From Gammaproteobacteria bacterium (lineage in GTDB: Bacteria; Pseudomonadota; Gammaproteobacteria; Pseudomonadales; Azotimanducaceae): 38,258 nt of DNA. The translations under genes were made by a program, and so were the position numbers. The notes beneath the pieces are model-generated. The model was not told where the DNA came from, did no database searches, and worked only from the letters and a program-made list of their open reading frames with translations. This document shows, piece after piece, positions 1 through 8,118 of this stretch. Location: the NCBI GenBank assembly GCA_030428905.1, contig JAUIED010000033.1, positions 1-38,258 of the forward strand, given 5' to 3'. Within the stretch, counting starts at the first letter, position 1. The number at the start of each line of letters is the position of its first letter.

Positions 1-657
1 AAAAACGTCCAGCGGTAGACGCACCTTGTGGCCGCGGATCTGCACGTCGCGCTCCTCCAGCAGGTTCAACAGGCCTACCTGAATGCGCTCGGCGAGGTCC
101 GGCAGTTCGTTGATGGCGAAGATGCCGCGATTCAGGCGCGGCACGAGGCCGTAGTGCAGCGTGAGCTCATCCGAGAGGTAGCGGCCTTCAGCGACCTTGA
201 TGGGGTCTACCTCACCGATGAGGTCGGCGATGGTGATGTCGGGCGTTGCCAGCTTTTCGCCGTAACGTTCGTCGCGGTGCAGCCAGCGTACCTCGGCGGC
301 GTCGCCTTGTTCTTCAACGATGCCTCTACCTGCCCGGGTGATCGGGTGCAGCGGATCTTCCGGCAGCTCTGCGTCCGCCAGCACAGGCGTCCACTCATCC
401 AGCAGGCTGACAAGGCTGCGCACGATACGGGTTTTGGCCTGGCCGCGCTCCCCGAGAAAGATGATGTCCTGCTTGCCGAGCAGCGCGTTGACGATCTGCG
501 GGATGACGCTGTCTTCGTAGCCCTTGACGCCGGGGAACAGCCGTTCGCCCTTCTGCAGCTTGGCGATGAGGTTGTTGCGAATCTCGACCTTGACGGGCCG
601 CGGCTGGTAGCCCGAGGTGCGCAGCGCGCCGAGGGTGTGGATTTCTGGGTGGTTCAT
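1..657 (-). CDS. MoxR/magnesium-chelatase-like AAA+ ATPase, 5' part
   Basis: The gene reads off the left edge; 219 codons are visible, starting at the ATG at 657-655. The protein is an AAA+ ATPase of the MoxR / ChlI-like group. The P-loop reads LGERGQAKTR (about residues 64-73), so the usual GKT/S is AKT followed by R, a variant I recall from this subgroup. Later segments ITIADLIGEVDP, LVPRLNRGIFAINELPDL and LLNLLEERDVQIRG are typical of the Walker B / sensor region of ChlI-like ATPases and enhancer-binding-protein relatives. MoxR-type ATPases usually act as chaperones with a von Willebrand A protein encoded next to them; such a partner would lie beyond the left edge and cannot be seen. It is divergent from the SDR at 732, with 74 bp between the two starts. 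Family assignment is firm; the client is unknown. Confidence 0.85.
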   Translation of the reverse strand, partial: MNHPEIHTLGALRTSGYQPRPVKVEIRNNLIAKLQKGERLFPGVKGYEDSVIPQIVNALLGKQDIIFLGERGQAKTRIVRSLVSLLDEWTPVLADAELPEDPLHPITRAGRGIVEEQGDAAEVRWLHRDERYGEKLATPDITIADLIGEVDPIKVAEGRYLSDELTLHYGLVPRLNRGIFAINELPDLAERIQVGLLNLLEERDVQIRGHKVRLPLDVF

Positions 658-731
658 ACGCGAATCGAGACCTCGCCTGCACGGGCGTTGAGTTAGTCTT
701 CACCGTACGCAAAGTTCAGGAGAGAGACAAC

Positions 732-1496
732 ATGGATATGGGGCTCAAGGGAAGGCGTGCGCTGGTGCTCGGTGGCAGCCGGGGCATCGGCTGGTACACC
801 GCCAACCTGCTGCGCGAAGAAGGTTGCCACGTGGCGCTCTGCGCCCGCGGCCAGGCGGGTGTGGACGACGCGGTGCGCAAGCTTTCCGAGCGCGGCGGAG
901 GGCAGGTGATTGGTGCCGCGGTGGACCTGGCAGACGGTGACGCCACGCGTCGGTTCGTGCGCGAGACGGTAGCCGCACTCGGCGGGCTCGATCTCCTCAT
1001 CCACAACGCTAGCGGCTTTGCGGTGGACGGCAGCGAGGATGCCTGGCGGCGGGGCTTCGAGGTGGACGTGATGGCGGGTGTGCGGGCCGTTGAGGAGGCG
1101 TTGCCGGCGCTCAAAGCGAGCGATGCGGCCAGCATCACGTTCATCGGCTCCATGGCGAGCAAGTACCACTTCGGTCGTGAGCCTTCGGGCTACGGTCCGC
1201 TGAAGGCCGCCATGCGTACCTTCGCCAACGAAGTGGCGCAAACCTACGGCCGCGATGGAATTCGCGCCAACGTGATCTCCCCCGGTGCTGTGTGGTTTCC
1301 CGGCGGCGCCTGGGACCAACGTAAGCAGGAGAACCCGAAGTTCTACGCGGCGGTGGAGAAAGCTATTCCGCTCGGACGCCTCGGTACCGGTGAGGAGATC
1401 GCACGCATCGTCGTGTTTACCGCGAGCCCGGCCGGGCTGTGGCTCAACGCCACGCACATCGCCGCCGACGGCGGTCAGGTGGCGGCGGTGGACTGA
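732..1496 (+). CDS. SDR-family oxidoreductase
   Basis: A 254-residue classical short-chain dehydrogenase/reductase. The nucleotide-binding motif is GGSRGIG (residues 14-20), with G in place of the usual leading T. HNASG (91-95) replaces NNAG. The catalytic Ser is near 140 and the Tyr-x3-Lys pair is Y154/K158. The C-terminal GLWLNATHIAADGGQ matches the family's closing motif, in which G usually stands where LNAT begins. The start ATG has a GGAGAGAG ribosome site at about 719-726. The substrate cannot be read from sequence; many SDRs of this kind reduce 3-oxoacyl or hydroxysteroid-like compounds. It converges on the acyltransferase at 1475-2320, and the two coding ends overlap by 22 bp, so no independent terminator is visible between them. 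Confidence 0.9.
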   Translation: MDMGLKGRRALVLGGSRGIGWYTANLLREEGCHVALCARGQAGVDDAVRKLSERGGGQVIGAAVDLADGDATRRFVRETVAALGGLDLLIHNASGFAVDGSEDAWRRGFEVDVMAGVRAVEEALPALKASDAASITFIGSMASKYHFGREPSGYGPLKAAMRTFANEVAQTYGRDGIRANVISPGAVWFPGGAWDQRKQENPKFYAAVEKAIPLGRLGTGEEIARIVVFTASPAGLWLNATHIAADGGQVAAVD

Positions 1497-2320
1497 TTGA
1501 ACCGTCGCGCGCCGCGCGGCATGTCCTGCACGACGAACTGGCGAAGGGCGTCGGTGACGGCCTCGGCGTCGCCCACCGGATGAAAGGGCTCGGCGAAGGT
1601 CAACTCGTAGCGCTGACCCTTCTTGTTGAGCAGCTCGCGGAACAGGGTCATGTCTTTCAGCTCTTCGTTGAAGAACCAGAAGAAGTAGTACAGCGCCGAG
1701 TTGCTGCCGCGCAGGTGCAACGGTTGAATGGGGCACCCATATTTCTGCGCCAGGCTCGTGCCGGTGCTGAGCCACGGCCGTTCCACGAGGCCGCGCAGGG
1801 TCGGCCGCGCCAGGCGTCCAGACGGAAAGATCACTACCAGGCGTTCATCCTTGAAGGCGCGGACCATGCTGCGCACGGTTTCCTTGCTCTTGGTGTGGTC
1901 GCGGCGATCTTCCATCCACTCCACCGGGATGATCATCTCCCCCAGTTGCGGAGCGGCGCGCACAGCGTCGCGGTTGGCGAAGAAGATGACATCCTCACGC
2001 ACTGACTTCAGAGCGTCGTACACGGCGATGCCGTCAGCGATACCGGCGGGGTGGTTGGGCATGATGATGGCACGGCCGCTCGTGGGTACGTGTTCTATAC
2101 CGGTAACGTTTACCTGCATGGCGAGGTCATTCGACAGGTGTCGGAAAATCTCCAGACCGCTCAGCGGCTGCACGGCATCGACCATCTCGATGGCGCGCTG
2201 GTAGCCAAGCAGCGGGTAGAGAAAGCGCTTCACGAAACGCCATACGAGTGGGCTGCGCATGAGTTGCTCAGCCCGCTCCTCGATGAGCACGTCGACGATG
2301 TGTTTTTCCTGCGCAGTCAC
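1475..2320 (-). CDS. PlsC-like (LPLAT family) acyltransferase
   Basis: A 281-residue member of the lysophospholipid acyltransferase family. The catalytic block NHPAGIADG (residues 89-97) has H90 and D96, an H-x5-D spacing like the hemolysin/ornithine-lipid acyltransferase branch rather than the H-x4-D of PlsC. The second block FPSGRLARP (about 165-173) stands where PlsC has FPEGTRS. A basic and aromatic N-terminal part (about residues 20-45) probably contacts the membrane. It likely transfers an acyl chain to a lysolipid or glycerolipid acceptor at the inner membrane; the acceptor is not predictable. The start is a GTG at 2320 without a clear ribosome site; no ATG lies in frame before codon 21. 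It is divergent from the asparaginase-domain gene, with 57 bp between starts. Confidence 0.85.
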   Translation of the reverse strand: MTAQEKHIVDVLIEERAEQLMRSPLVWRFVKRFLYPLLGYQRAIEMVDAVQPLSGLEIFRHLSNDLAMQVNVTGIEHVPTSGRAIIMPNHPAGIADGIAVYDALKSVREDVIFFANRDAVRAAPQLGEMIIPVEWMEDRRDHTKSKETVRSMVRAFKDERLVVIFPSGRLARPTLRGLVERPWLSTGTSLAQKYGCPIQPLHLRGSNSALYYFFWFFNEELKDMTLFRELLNKKGQRYELTFAEPFHPVGDAEAVTDALRQFVVQDMPRGARRFNQSTAAT

Positions 2321-2377
2321 GCGATGTGCCAGAATGTGTGGGCGCGCACTTTACCACTTTCGAAAATTCGGCCAAAA

Positions 2378-2884
2378 ATGCAGTCTCAGCCTCAAAGTAT
2401 TCTCGTGCTCACCACTGGCGGCACCATCGACAAGGTGTATTTCGATGCGTTATCCGATTTCGAGGTGGGCGCGTCCATGGTGAGCGAGCTGCTGCGCGAG
2501 GCGCATGTGCACGCGCCCTTCGAGATTCTCGAGCTTCTGCGCAAAGACAGTCTGGAGCTCACCGAATCGGATCGTGCGCTGATCGCCGATACCGTTGGCA
2601 ACCATGTGGCTCAGCGGGTGGTGATCACACACGGCACCGACACCATGACGGCCACAGCCGAGGTGCTGCAGGCCGATCCGCGATGCGCCGACAAGACCAT
2701 GGTGCTGACCGGCGCTCTGGCGCCGGCGCGGTTTGCGCAATCCGACGCCACGTTCAACGTAGGTATGGCGTTTGCCGCCGTGCAGACTCTGCCGGCGGGG
2801 GCGTACATCGTCATGAACGGACAGGTGTTCGAGGCGGGTCGGGTAGTAAAAGACCGCGCGAGCAATCGTTTTAAATCTCGATGA
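2378..2884 (+). CDS. Short asparaginase-domain protein
   Basis: A 168-residue protein containing only the N-terminal, active-site domain of the L-asparaginase fold (full-length enzymes are about 330 residues). TTGGTIDK (12-19) holds the nucleophile-type threonine, HGTDTM (85-90) holds the second Thr-Asp pair, and MNGQVFEAGRVVKDR (146-160) matches the lysine-containing strand of asparaginases. All expected catalytic positions are therefore present, although the C-terminal dimer domain is missing with no trace of it downstream. This looks like a genuine compact family, not a truncated gene, because the frame closes naturally and the next gene on the opposite strand overlaps only the last 14 bp. 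The ATG at 2378 was chosen because homology begins there; the open frame extends upstream to 2051 only as antisense to the acyltransferase. Amidase activity on asparagine or a related amide is inferred. Confidence 0.85.
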   Translation: MQSQPQSILVLTTGGTIDKVYFDALSDFEVGASMVSELLREAHVHAPFEILELLRKDSLELTESDRALIADTVGNHVAQRVVITHGTDTMTATAEVLQADPRCADKTMVLTGALAPARFAQSDATFNVGMAFAAVQTLPAGAYIVMNGQVFEAGRVVKDRASNRFKSR

Positions 2885-3464
2885 CCCCGCGGGAACCTAG
2901 CGAGAAGAACCAGATGTCGTTGGGTGCATCTATGGGTCGAGGTCCCAGCTCTCCGGAAGGCACCCAGGCGCGCGCCATGTCCTCGAGCTGCAACTTCAGG
3001 CGTGCCACCAGTGCGTCATCCTCCACGCGGCTCAGCATCACAGCGTAGCGATTGTCGCCCACCCGCAGCACCGCCTCGCCGTTCTCTGTGGCGTCTTCGT
3101 GCCAGGACTTGAACAGGTATATGAGGTAGAGCACGTCCCGCTGCCGGCCTTCGAAGCGGTTGAACATGAAGCCGAGATCGCACGGGATGTACGCCTCGCC
3201 GTTCAGCAGCATGATGCCCGTATAGCGCGATCGCTCGGGAGTTGCGAGCTGCAGCTCCACAGGGTCCAGCGCCGCACAATCTGCGGTGGCGCAGGCGGCG
3301 GCCAGAATAGAAGGCCAGTGGTGGGGTCCGTCATGCAGCGTTCCGGCGCGCAGCGGTCCGCCCGGAATCATGTCGTTCAGAGGGCCGTCGGAGCCGTGTT
3401 GAACCAGGCGGAACCCCCCGTAGGCGATGGCGCACAGTACTGCAGCGATGATGGCGTAGCGCAT
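2871..3464 (-). CDS. Hypothetical protein with N-terminal signal anchor
   Basis: I do not recognise this 197-residue protein. It begins with one hydrophobic stretch (about residues 3-22, MRYAIIAAVLCAIAYGGFRL), consistent with a signal anchor or uncleaved signal peptide, so the rest is probably periplasmic. The body has paired cysteines around 72-77 (CATADC in the 208-residue reading) and a mixed alpha/beta composition rich in charged residues at the C-terminus. The ATG at 3464 puts the hydrophobic segment at the N-terminus; a GTG at 3497 would add 11 residues. It overlaps the asparaginase-domain gene tail to tail and is divergent from the amidohydrolase at 3561. No function is proposed. Confidence 0.6.
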   Translation of the reverse strand: MRYAIIAAVLCAIAYGGFRLVQHGSDGPLNDMIPGGPLRAGTLHDGPHHWPSILAAACATADCAALDPVELQLATPERSRYTGIMLLNGEAYIPCDLGFMFNRFEGRQRDVLYLIYLFKSWHEDATENGEAVLRVGDNRYAVMLSRVEDDALVARLKLQLEDMARAWVPSGELGPRPIDAPNDIWFFSLGSRGVIEI

Positions 3465-3560
3465 GGCATATCTCAGAATGTTGGTGTGTTGGTACACTAA
3501 TACAGTAATTTTCGAATGCCAAGTGTTAGATTGGTGTCATGACCAACGTGGGAGAGGGTT

Positions 3561-5258
3561 ATGTACGATCTGCTGATAAAGAACGGCGAGGTGGTGGACG
3601 GCTCCGGCGGCGCGCGTTATCGGGCCGATGTGGCGGTGCAGAATGGACGCATCGTGCGTATCGGGCGGCTGCGGGAGCGCGCCCGGCAGACCATTGATGC
3701 CGAGGGACAGGTGGTCTCACCGGGCTTCGTGGATGGCCACACCCACATGGACGCGCAGATATTCTGGGATCCGCTGGGCCAGTGCAGTTGCTATCACGGC
3801 GTGACCAGCGTGGTGATGGGTAACTGCGGTTTCACCCTGGCGCCGTGTAAGGCGGATGAAGCCAACTACGTGTTCCGCAACCTGGAACGGGCGGAAGACA
3901 TCTCCCGCGACGCCATGCTCGAAGGCATCGACTGGCGCTGGGAGACGTTTCCCGAATTCATGGACGTGGTGGATGCGCTGCCCAAGGGCATCAACTACGC
4001 GGGCTACATCGGCCACTCGGCGTTGCGCACGTATGTGATGGGCGAGCGCGCGTTTGCCGAGGCGGCGACGGAAGACGAGGTGAAACGCATGGCGGCCATC
4101 GCCCGCGAGGCGGTGCAGTTGGGCGCGGTCGGGTTCTCCACGTCGCGCACTTTCAATCACACTACGGCGGACGATCGGCCGGTGGCGAGCCGCGTTGCCG
4201 AGTGGGACGAGGTGCGCGCCATCGTCAACGCCGTGGGCGAAACCGGCCGCGGCATCTTCGAGATCGCCGGTGAAGCGCCGGGCAGAAAGCCGGAGCGCAT
4301 CGCTGATTATTTCGGCCGGCTCAAGGGGCTGGCGGTGGAGTCTGGCGTGACACAGACCTGGGGTATGTTCAGCGTGCGCATCGCCCCCGACGTGTGGCGG
4401 CCGTACTTCGACCTGCTCGACGAGACAGCGGCCGCGGGCGGGCGCATGTTTGCGCAGGTGCATTCCCGCAGCCTGTCCACACTGCTGTCATTCGAGGGCA
4501 ACCTGCCGTTCGATACGTGGGATGTGTGGCGCGACTTCCGGTCGCTGCCCCTCGCCGAACAGATGACGCGGCTCAGAAACGATGCGGTACTGCGCGCACG
4601 CCTGGTGGAGGTTGCCAGCCAGCCGTACACCGGCCCACGGGTGGTGGGTGCCGAGGCGCGACCGCCAGAGTGGGACTATGTGTACATCATGGACGACATG
4701 GTCTTCGAAAAGCCGAGCATGGCTCAACAGGCTGCCGAACGCGGTGTGCATCCGGTGGAGCTGATGATCGACACCGCACTCGCCCACGACTTCAAGGTGT
4801 TCTTCCGCCAGCCCATCGCCAACGAAGACCAGAGCCATGTGCTGGAGATGATGAAGCACCCGCGCTCGCTGGTGACGTTCTCAGACTCCGGCGCGCATGT
4901 ATCGCAGATCATGGACAGCTCGCTGCAAACCCATCTGCTCAGCTACTGGGTGCGTGAGAAACAGGCGTTCACGCTGGAACAGGCGGTGCGCAGGATTACC
5001 TACGACACCGCCACGGTCTGGGGGCTGCATGACCGCGGCCTGGTGCGCGAGGGCATGGCAGCGGATCTGGTGGTGTTCGACCAGGAAACGGTGGGCGGCG
5101 ATATGCCGGAGATGGTGCACGACCTGCCGGCAGGCGAGCGGCGCCTCAAGCAGACCGCTACCGGCATCTCCCACACCATCGTCGGCGGCGAGGTGCTCCT
5201 GAAGAATAACGAGCACACCGGTGCGTTGCCGGGACGGTTTCTGCGGGCGGGCCAGTAG
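3561..5258 (+). CDS. N-acyl-D-amino-acid deacylase family amidohydrolase
   Basis: A 565-residue metal-dependent hydrolase of the amidohydrolase superfamily, D-aminoacylase branch. The N-terminal beta-sandwich segment (LLIKNGEVVDGSG) is followed by the metal motif GFVDGHTHMD with H60 and H62. GNCGFTLAP (87-95) carries the cysteine used as a zinc ligand in D-aminoacylases. The segment TFSDSGAHV around residue 450 carries the late aspartate, and MAADLVVFD is the usual closing strand. These enzymes cleave N-acyl-D-amino acids, but many relatives act on other cyclic or linear amides, so the substrate is open. The ATG is preceded by GGGAGAGGG (about 3550-3558), a strong ribosome site. A short interrupted palindrome, TTGGT-6 nt-ACCAA at 3531-3546, lies just upstream and could be an operator. 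The gene appears to stand alone. Confidence 0.88.
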   Translation: MYDLLIKNGEVVDGSGGARYRADVAVQNGRIVRIGRLRERARQTIDAEGQVVSPGFVDGHTHMDAQIFWDPLGQCSCYHGVTSVVMGNCGFTLAPCKADEANYVFRNLERAEDISRDAMLEGIDWRWETFPEFMDVVDALPKGINYAGYIGHSALRTYVMGERAFAEAATEDEVKRMAAIAREAVQLGAVGFSTSRTFNHTTADDRPVASRVAEWDEVRAIVNAVGETGRGIFEIAGEAPGRKPERIADYFGRLKGLAVESGVTQTWGMFSVRIAPDVWRPYFDLLDETAAAGGRMFAQVHSRSLSTLLSFEGNLPFDTWDVWRDFRSLPLAEQMTRLRNDAVLRARLVEVASQPYTGPRVVGAEARPPEWDYVYIMDDMVFEKPSMAQQAAERGVHPVELMIDTALAHDFKVFFRQPIANEDQSHVLEMMKHPRSLVTFSDSGAHVSQIMDSSLQTHLLSYWVREKQAFTLEQAVRRITYDTATVWGLHDRGLVREGMAADLVVFDQETVGGDMPEMVHDLPAGERRLKQTATGISHTIVGGEVLLKNNEHTGALPGRFLRAGQ

Positions 5259-5326
5259 ATCGGTAGTTGGGCAGCGGCGTCCGGCTTGCGGTGGCTTCCC
5301 CGGTGGGGCAGACTGCGCGGCCTTGA

Positions 5327-5403
5327 GCGCCCGTAGCTCAATTGGATAGAGCACCAGGCTTCGAACCTGGGGGTTCGGGGTTCGAGTCCCTGCGGGCGCG
5401 CCA
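5327..5403 (+). tRNA. tRNA-Arg (anticodon UCG)
   Basis: A complete 77-nt cloverleaf. The acceptor stem is GCGCCCG (5327-5333) with CGGGCGC (5393-5399), G is the discriminator, and CCA is encoded (5401-5403). The anticodon stem is CCAGG/CCTGG (5354-5358 and 5366-5370) with loop CTTCGAA; bases 34-36 are TCG at 5361-5363, reading CGA/CGG arginine codons. The T-arm has the GGTTCGAGTCC pattern. It is on the plus strand after the amidohydrolase. Confidence 0.97.
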
Positions 5404-5407
5404 CTCC

Positions 5408-5444
5408 ACGCGTTTTACCGCTGCTCTGCAACGGTAAAACGCGT
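5408..5444 (+). repeat. Perfect 13-bp inverted repeat downstream of tRNA-Arg
   Basis: ACGCGTTTTACCG (5408-5420) and CGGTAAAACGCGT (5432-5444) are exact reverse complements separated by 11 nt. The hairpin starts four bases after the tRNA CCA and is followed only by TTTCCCTC. It may stop or help process the tRNA transcript. The stretch 5404-5701 has no gene; it holds this hairpin and two more (5484-5502 and 5631-5656). Confidence 0.6.
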
Positions 5445-5483
5445 TTCCCTCTCCGATTCGAAAAGCCGACAGCCTTTTTTTTC

Positions 5484-5502
5484 TGCTGCGCGAAGCGCAG
5501 CA
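5484..5502. repeat. Short GC palindrome flanked by T8 and A6
   Basis: TGCTGCGC (5484-5491), GAA, GCGCAGCA (5495-5502) forms an 8-bp stem with a 3-nt loop. It is preceded by eight T (5475-5482) and followed by six A (5502-5507), so the A/T runs can extend the stem. Neither strand has the T-run after the stem that an intrinsic terminator needs. Confidence 0.5.
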
Positions 5503-5630
5503 AAAAACTGGCGATAGGCTCCCTCTAGTGGAAGCTCTCAACAAGACAATCAGCACCCCATCACACCCCAAATCCCCCCCACAAAATACCGCTTGCTTTC
5601 GGCAACCGTTGTTCTAATGTCCGCATCCAG

Positions 5631-5656
5631 CGGCAGCTCTCAGAGCTGTCGTTTTT
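5631..5656 (+). terminator. Intrinsic terminator-like hairpin 46 bp before kamA
   Basis: CGGCAGCT (5631-5638), loop CTCAG, AGCTGTCG (5644-5651) forms an 8-bp stem with one G-U pair, directly followed by TTTTT (5652-5656). It could end the tRNA transcript or act as an attenuator in the leader of the kamA operon. Its T-run is short, so efficiency is uncertain. Confidence 0.55.
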
Positions 5657-5701
5657 CGTTGAACCTCAAGATTTCGACTACCTGTCAAAGGAATGTAGAT
5701 C

Positions 5702-7105
5702 ATGATCGAAGACTCAGACGAGGAACCTCCCGGAGGCTGGCCTAAACGCCAGAATGCCCGTCGTCCCTCAAAATCCACCATCTCCTCCCTCGTTTCCAGC
5801 AGAAAACCGCTGCCTACCAAACAGCCGCAAATCGCGCTGGATGGCGGCGCTGCCGTTGACCTGACGTTTGTCGCACAGCCCGAACCGGAACCCGCAAACC
5901 GCCCGAAGATCGTGCGCCTGCGCGCGCGCAAGCAGGAAAACCCGCGCACGCGTGAGTTCCGCATTCAGCACTTCCCAGATGTGTCCGATGCCGAATGGCA
6001 GGACTGGCGCTGGCAGTCGCGCAACCGCTTCAAGTCGCTTGCGCAGATCGAGCGTGTGCTGGTGCTGTCCGAGAGCGAACGGGAGGCGTTGTCCCAGGGC
6101 GGCACGATGTTGCCGGTGGGCATCACCCCGTACTACATGAGCCTGCTCGACCCGCTAGACGCAAGTCACGGTCTGCGCCGCACCGTCATCCCGTCGAGCA
6201 AAGAGTTTCTGCGCTCGCCCGGCGAGGCGGACGACCCGCTGGGTGAAGATGGTCACAGCCCGGTTCCCGGCCTGGTGCACCGCTATCCCGACCGGGTGCT
6301 GATGCTGCCCATCGACTTCTGCTCCACGTATTGCCGTTACTGCACCCGCTCGCGGGTGGTGGGGCATGGTGAGCTGTCGCCGCAGAAACGACGTCTGGAA
6401 GCGATGTTCGACTACCTGCGCGGTGCGACCCAGGTGCGCGATGTGCTGATATCCGGCGGCGATCCGCTGGCGCTCAGCGAGGACAACCTCGACTACATAC
6501 TCAGCAACCTGCGCGCCATCCCGCACATCGAGTTCGTGCGTATCGGCACGAAGATGCCGGCGGTGCTGCCGCAGCGCATCACCCGCGAGCTGGTTCGCGT
6601 GTTGCGCAAACACCATCCGCTGTGGATGAGCCTGCACTTTCTGCACCCGGAGGAGTGCACGCCCGAGTCGGCAAAGGCCTGCGAGCGTCTGGCAGACGCC
6701 GGTATTCCCCTGGGCTCGCAAACGGTGCTGCTCAAGGGTGTGAACGATGAAGTTCCGATCATGAAAGACCTGGTGCATGGTCTGCTGAAGATGCGTGTAC
6801 GCCCGTACTACCTGTATCAGTGCGACCCCATCAGCGGCTCGGCGCATTTCCGCACCAGCGTGCGCAAAGGCCTCGAGATCATTGAGGGGCTGCGCGGTCA
6901 CACCACGGGTTACGCGGTACCTACCTACGTGATTGATGCACCCGGCGGCGGTGGCAAGATTCCCCTGCAGCCGGATTATCTGGCTGGGCGGGACGGCAAC
7001 GACCTGCTGCTGCGGAACTTCGAAGGGCGAACCTTCCGCTATCCAGACCCTGAGACCACGGAGGTACCGGTTGGGGCAACCCGCATCCCCGTGAGGGAGG
7101 TGTAG
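5702..7105 (+). CDS. kamA: Lysine 2,3-aminomutase (radical SAM, PLP)
   Basis: A 467-residue radical SAM enzyme. The 4Fe-4S motif is C207-x3-C211-x2-C214 (CSTYCRYC), and ISGGDPL (250-256) is the SAM-contact segment. IDAPGGGGKIP holds K419, the PLP lysine of the KAM family. D375 (in YQCD) and D412 (in IDAPGG) correspond to the two aspartates that hold the epsilon-amino group of lysine in clostridial KAM; in glutamate 2,3-aminomutase these positions are not Asp. L-lysine to beta-lysine is therefore the best prediction. The first 80 or so residues are a proline- and base-rich extension that probably lies outside the catalytic core. AAGGAA (5688-5693) is the ribosome site, 8 nt before the ATG. It is the first gene of a four-gene operon with two ATP-grasp ligases and a GNAT. 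It is unlikely to be EpmB (about 340 residues, paired with EpmA and EF-P), since no epmA or efp is present here. Confidence 0.88.
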   Translation: MIEDSDEEPPGGWPKRQNARRPSKSTISSLVSSRKPLPTKQPQIALDGGAAVDLTFVAQPEPEPANRPKIVRLRARKQENPRTREFRIQHFPDVSDAEWQDWRWQSRNRFKSLAQIERVLVLSESEREALSQGGTMLPVGITPYYMSLLDPLDASHGLRRTVIPSSKEFLRSPGEADDPLGEDGHSPVPGLVHRYPDRVLMLPIDFCSTYCRYCTRSRVVGHGELSPQKRRLEAMFDYLRGATQVRDVLISGGDPLALSEDNLDYILSNLRAIPHIEFVRIGTKMPAVLPQRITRELVRVLRKHHPLWMSLHFLHPEECTPESAKACERLADAGIPLGSQTVLLKGVNDEVPIMKDLVHGLLKMRVRPYYLYQCDPISGSAHFRTSVRKGLEIIEGLRGHTTGYAVPTYVIDAPGGGGKIPLQPDYLAGRDGNDLLLRNFEGRTFRYPDPETTEVPVGATRIPVREV

Positions 7106-7107
7106 CC

Positions 7108-8118
7108 ATGCGTATCGGTCTGACCTACGACCTGCGCTCGGAATATCTGGCGCAAGGGTACACGGAGGAGGAAACCGCCGAGTTCGACCGCGAGGAAACG
7201 GTGGATCGCATCGATGCGGCCTTGACCGACCTCGGCTACCGTACCGACCGCATCGGCAACGTGCGAGCGCTCGTCGAGCGACTTGCCGGCGGCGATCGCT
7301 GGGACCTGGTGTTCAACATCTGCGAAGGGTTGGCGGGCGGCGCCCGGGAAAGCCAGGTGCCGGCAGTGCTGGAAGCCTATGGCATTCCGGTGACGTTTGC
7401 CGACGCGTCCGTGATGGCGCTCTGCATGAACAAGGCGTGGAGCAAGCTGGTGGTCTTGAACGCCGGCGTACCGACGCCGCAGCATGCAGTGGTGAGCAAT
7501 GTTGCCGACATCAGAAACGTACGGTTGCCCATGCCGGTGTTCGTCAAGCCTATCGGTGAAGGTACCGGCAAAGGTACGGACGCTGCGTCTATCGTTCATG
7601 ATCGGCAGGCGCTCGATACCCAGTGCAGGAAGCTGCTCGAGCGATTCCGTCAGCCGGTGCTGGTGGAGACGTTTCTGTCCGGCCGCGAGTTCACGGTCGG
7701 CATCATTGGCGGCGGCGCCGAGGCGCGTGTGCTCGGCACGTTGGAAATCGTCCTGCGCTCGGGTGCCGAAGCGAACGTGTACTCTTATGTCAACAAGGAG
7801 GACTGCGAGAAGCTGGTGGACTACCGGCTGGTGAGCCCCCGGCGAGACCCGTTGGTGGGGCGGGTGGAACAGGTGGCGCTGGCAGCCTGGCAGGCGCTGG
7901 GCTGCCGCGACGCCGGGCGTATCGACCTGCGCTGCAACGATCACGATCGGCCAAATTTCATCGAAGCCAACCCGCTGGCGGGCTTGCATCCTGAGCATTC
8001 GGACCTGCCGATGATTGCCACCAGGGTGGGCATGTCGTACGTCGACCTGATCCGCAACATCGTCGTTTCCGCTTCGCAGCGGATCGTCTCCACGAATGGT
8101 AAGACGAAGTGCGCATAG
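7108..8118 (+). CDS. ATP-grasp ligase 1 (D-Ala-D-Ala ligase-like)
   Basis: A 336-residue ATP-grasp enzyme with the Ddl layout. FNICEGLAGGARESQVP (69-85) matches the Ddl substrate loop. MNKAWSK (107-113) and VFVKPIGEGTGKGT (144-157, K147) form the ATP-binding lysine and glycine-rich loop. LVETFLSGREFTVG (185-198) is the nucleotide-base strand, and FIEANPLAGLHPEHSDLP contains the metal ligands E286 and N288. Ddl-type enzymes form an amide between two amino acids through an acyl phosphate. Only 2 bp separate it from kamA, so it probably joins beta-lysine or its derivative to another amino acid or amine. It is not expected to be the cell-wall Ddl, because a second, different ATP-grasp gene follows and no mur or fts gene is near. 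Substrates are inferred only. Confidence 0.82.
   Translation: MRIGLTYDLRSEYLAQGYTEEETAEFDREETVDRIDAALTDLGYRTDRIGNVRALVERLAGGDRWDLVFNICEGLAGGARESQVPAVLEAYGIPVTFADASVMALCMNKAWSKLVVLNAGVPTPQHAVVSNVADIRNVRLPMPVFVKPIGEGTGKGTDAASIVHDRQALDTQCRKLLERFRQPVLVETFLSGREFTVGIIGGGAEARVLGTLEIVLRSGAEANVYSYVNKEDCEKLVDYRLVSPRRDPLVGRVEQVALAAWQALGCRDAGRIDLRCNDHDRPNFIEANPLAGLHPEHSDLPMIATRVGMSYVDLIRNIVVSASQRIVSTNGKTKCA

Noticed and set aside
693-1775. Minus-strand open frame of 360 codons
   Set aside because: It lies opposite the SDR gene and runs into the acyltransferase in a different frame; no domain is visible.
5327-5403. Integration site of a genomic island at tRNA-Arg
   Set aside because: No integrase gene and no second copy of the tRNA 3' end were seen in the window.
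5475-5507. Intrinsic terminator at the T8/A6-flanked palindrome
   Set aside because: On both strands the T-run comes before the stem and A follows it, so it does not fit.
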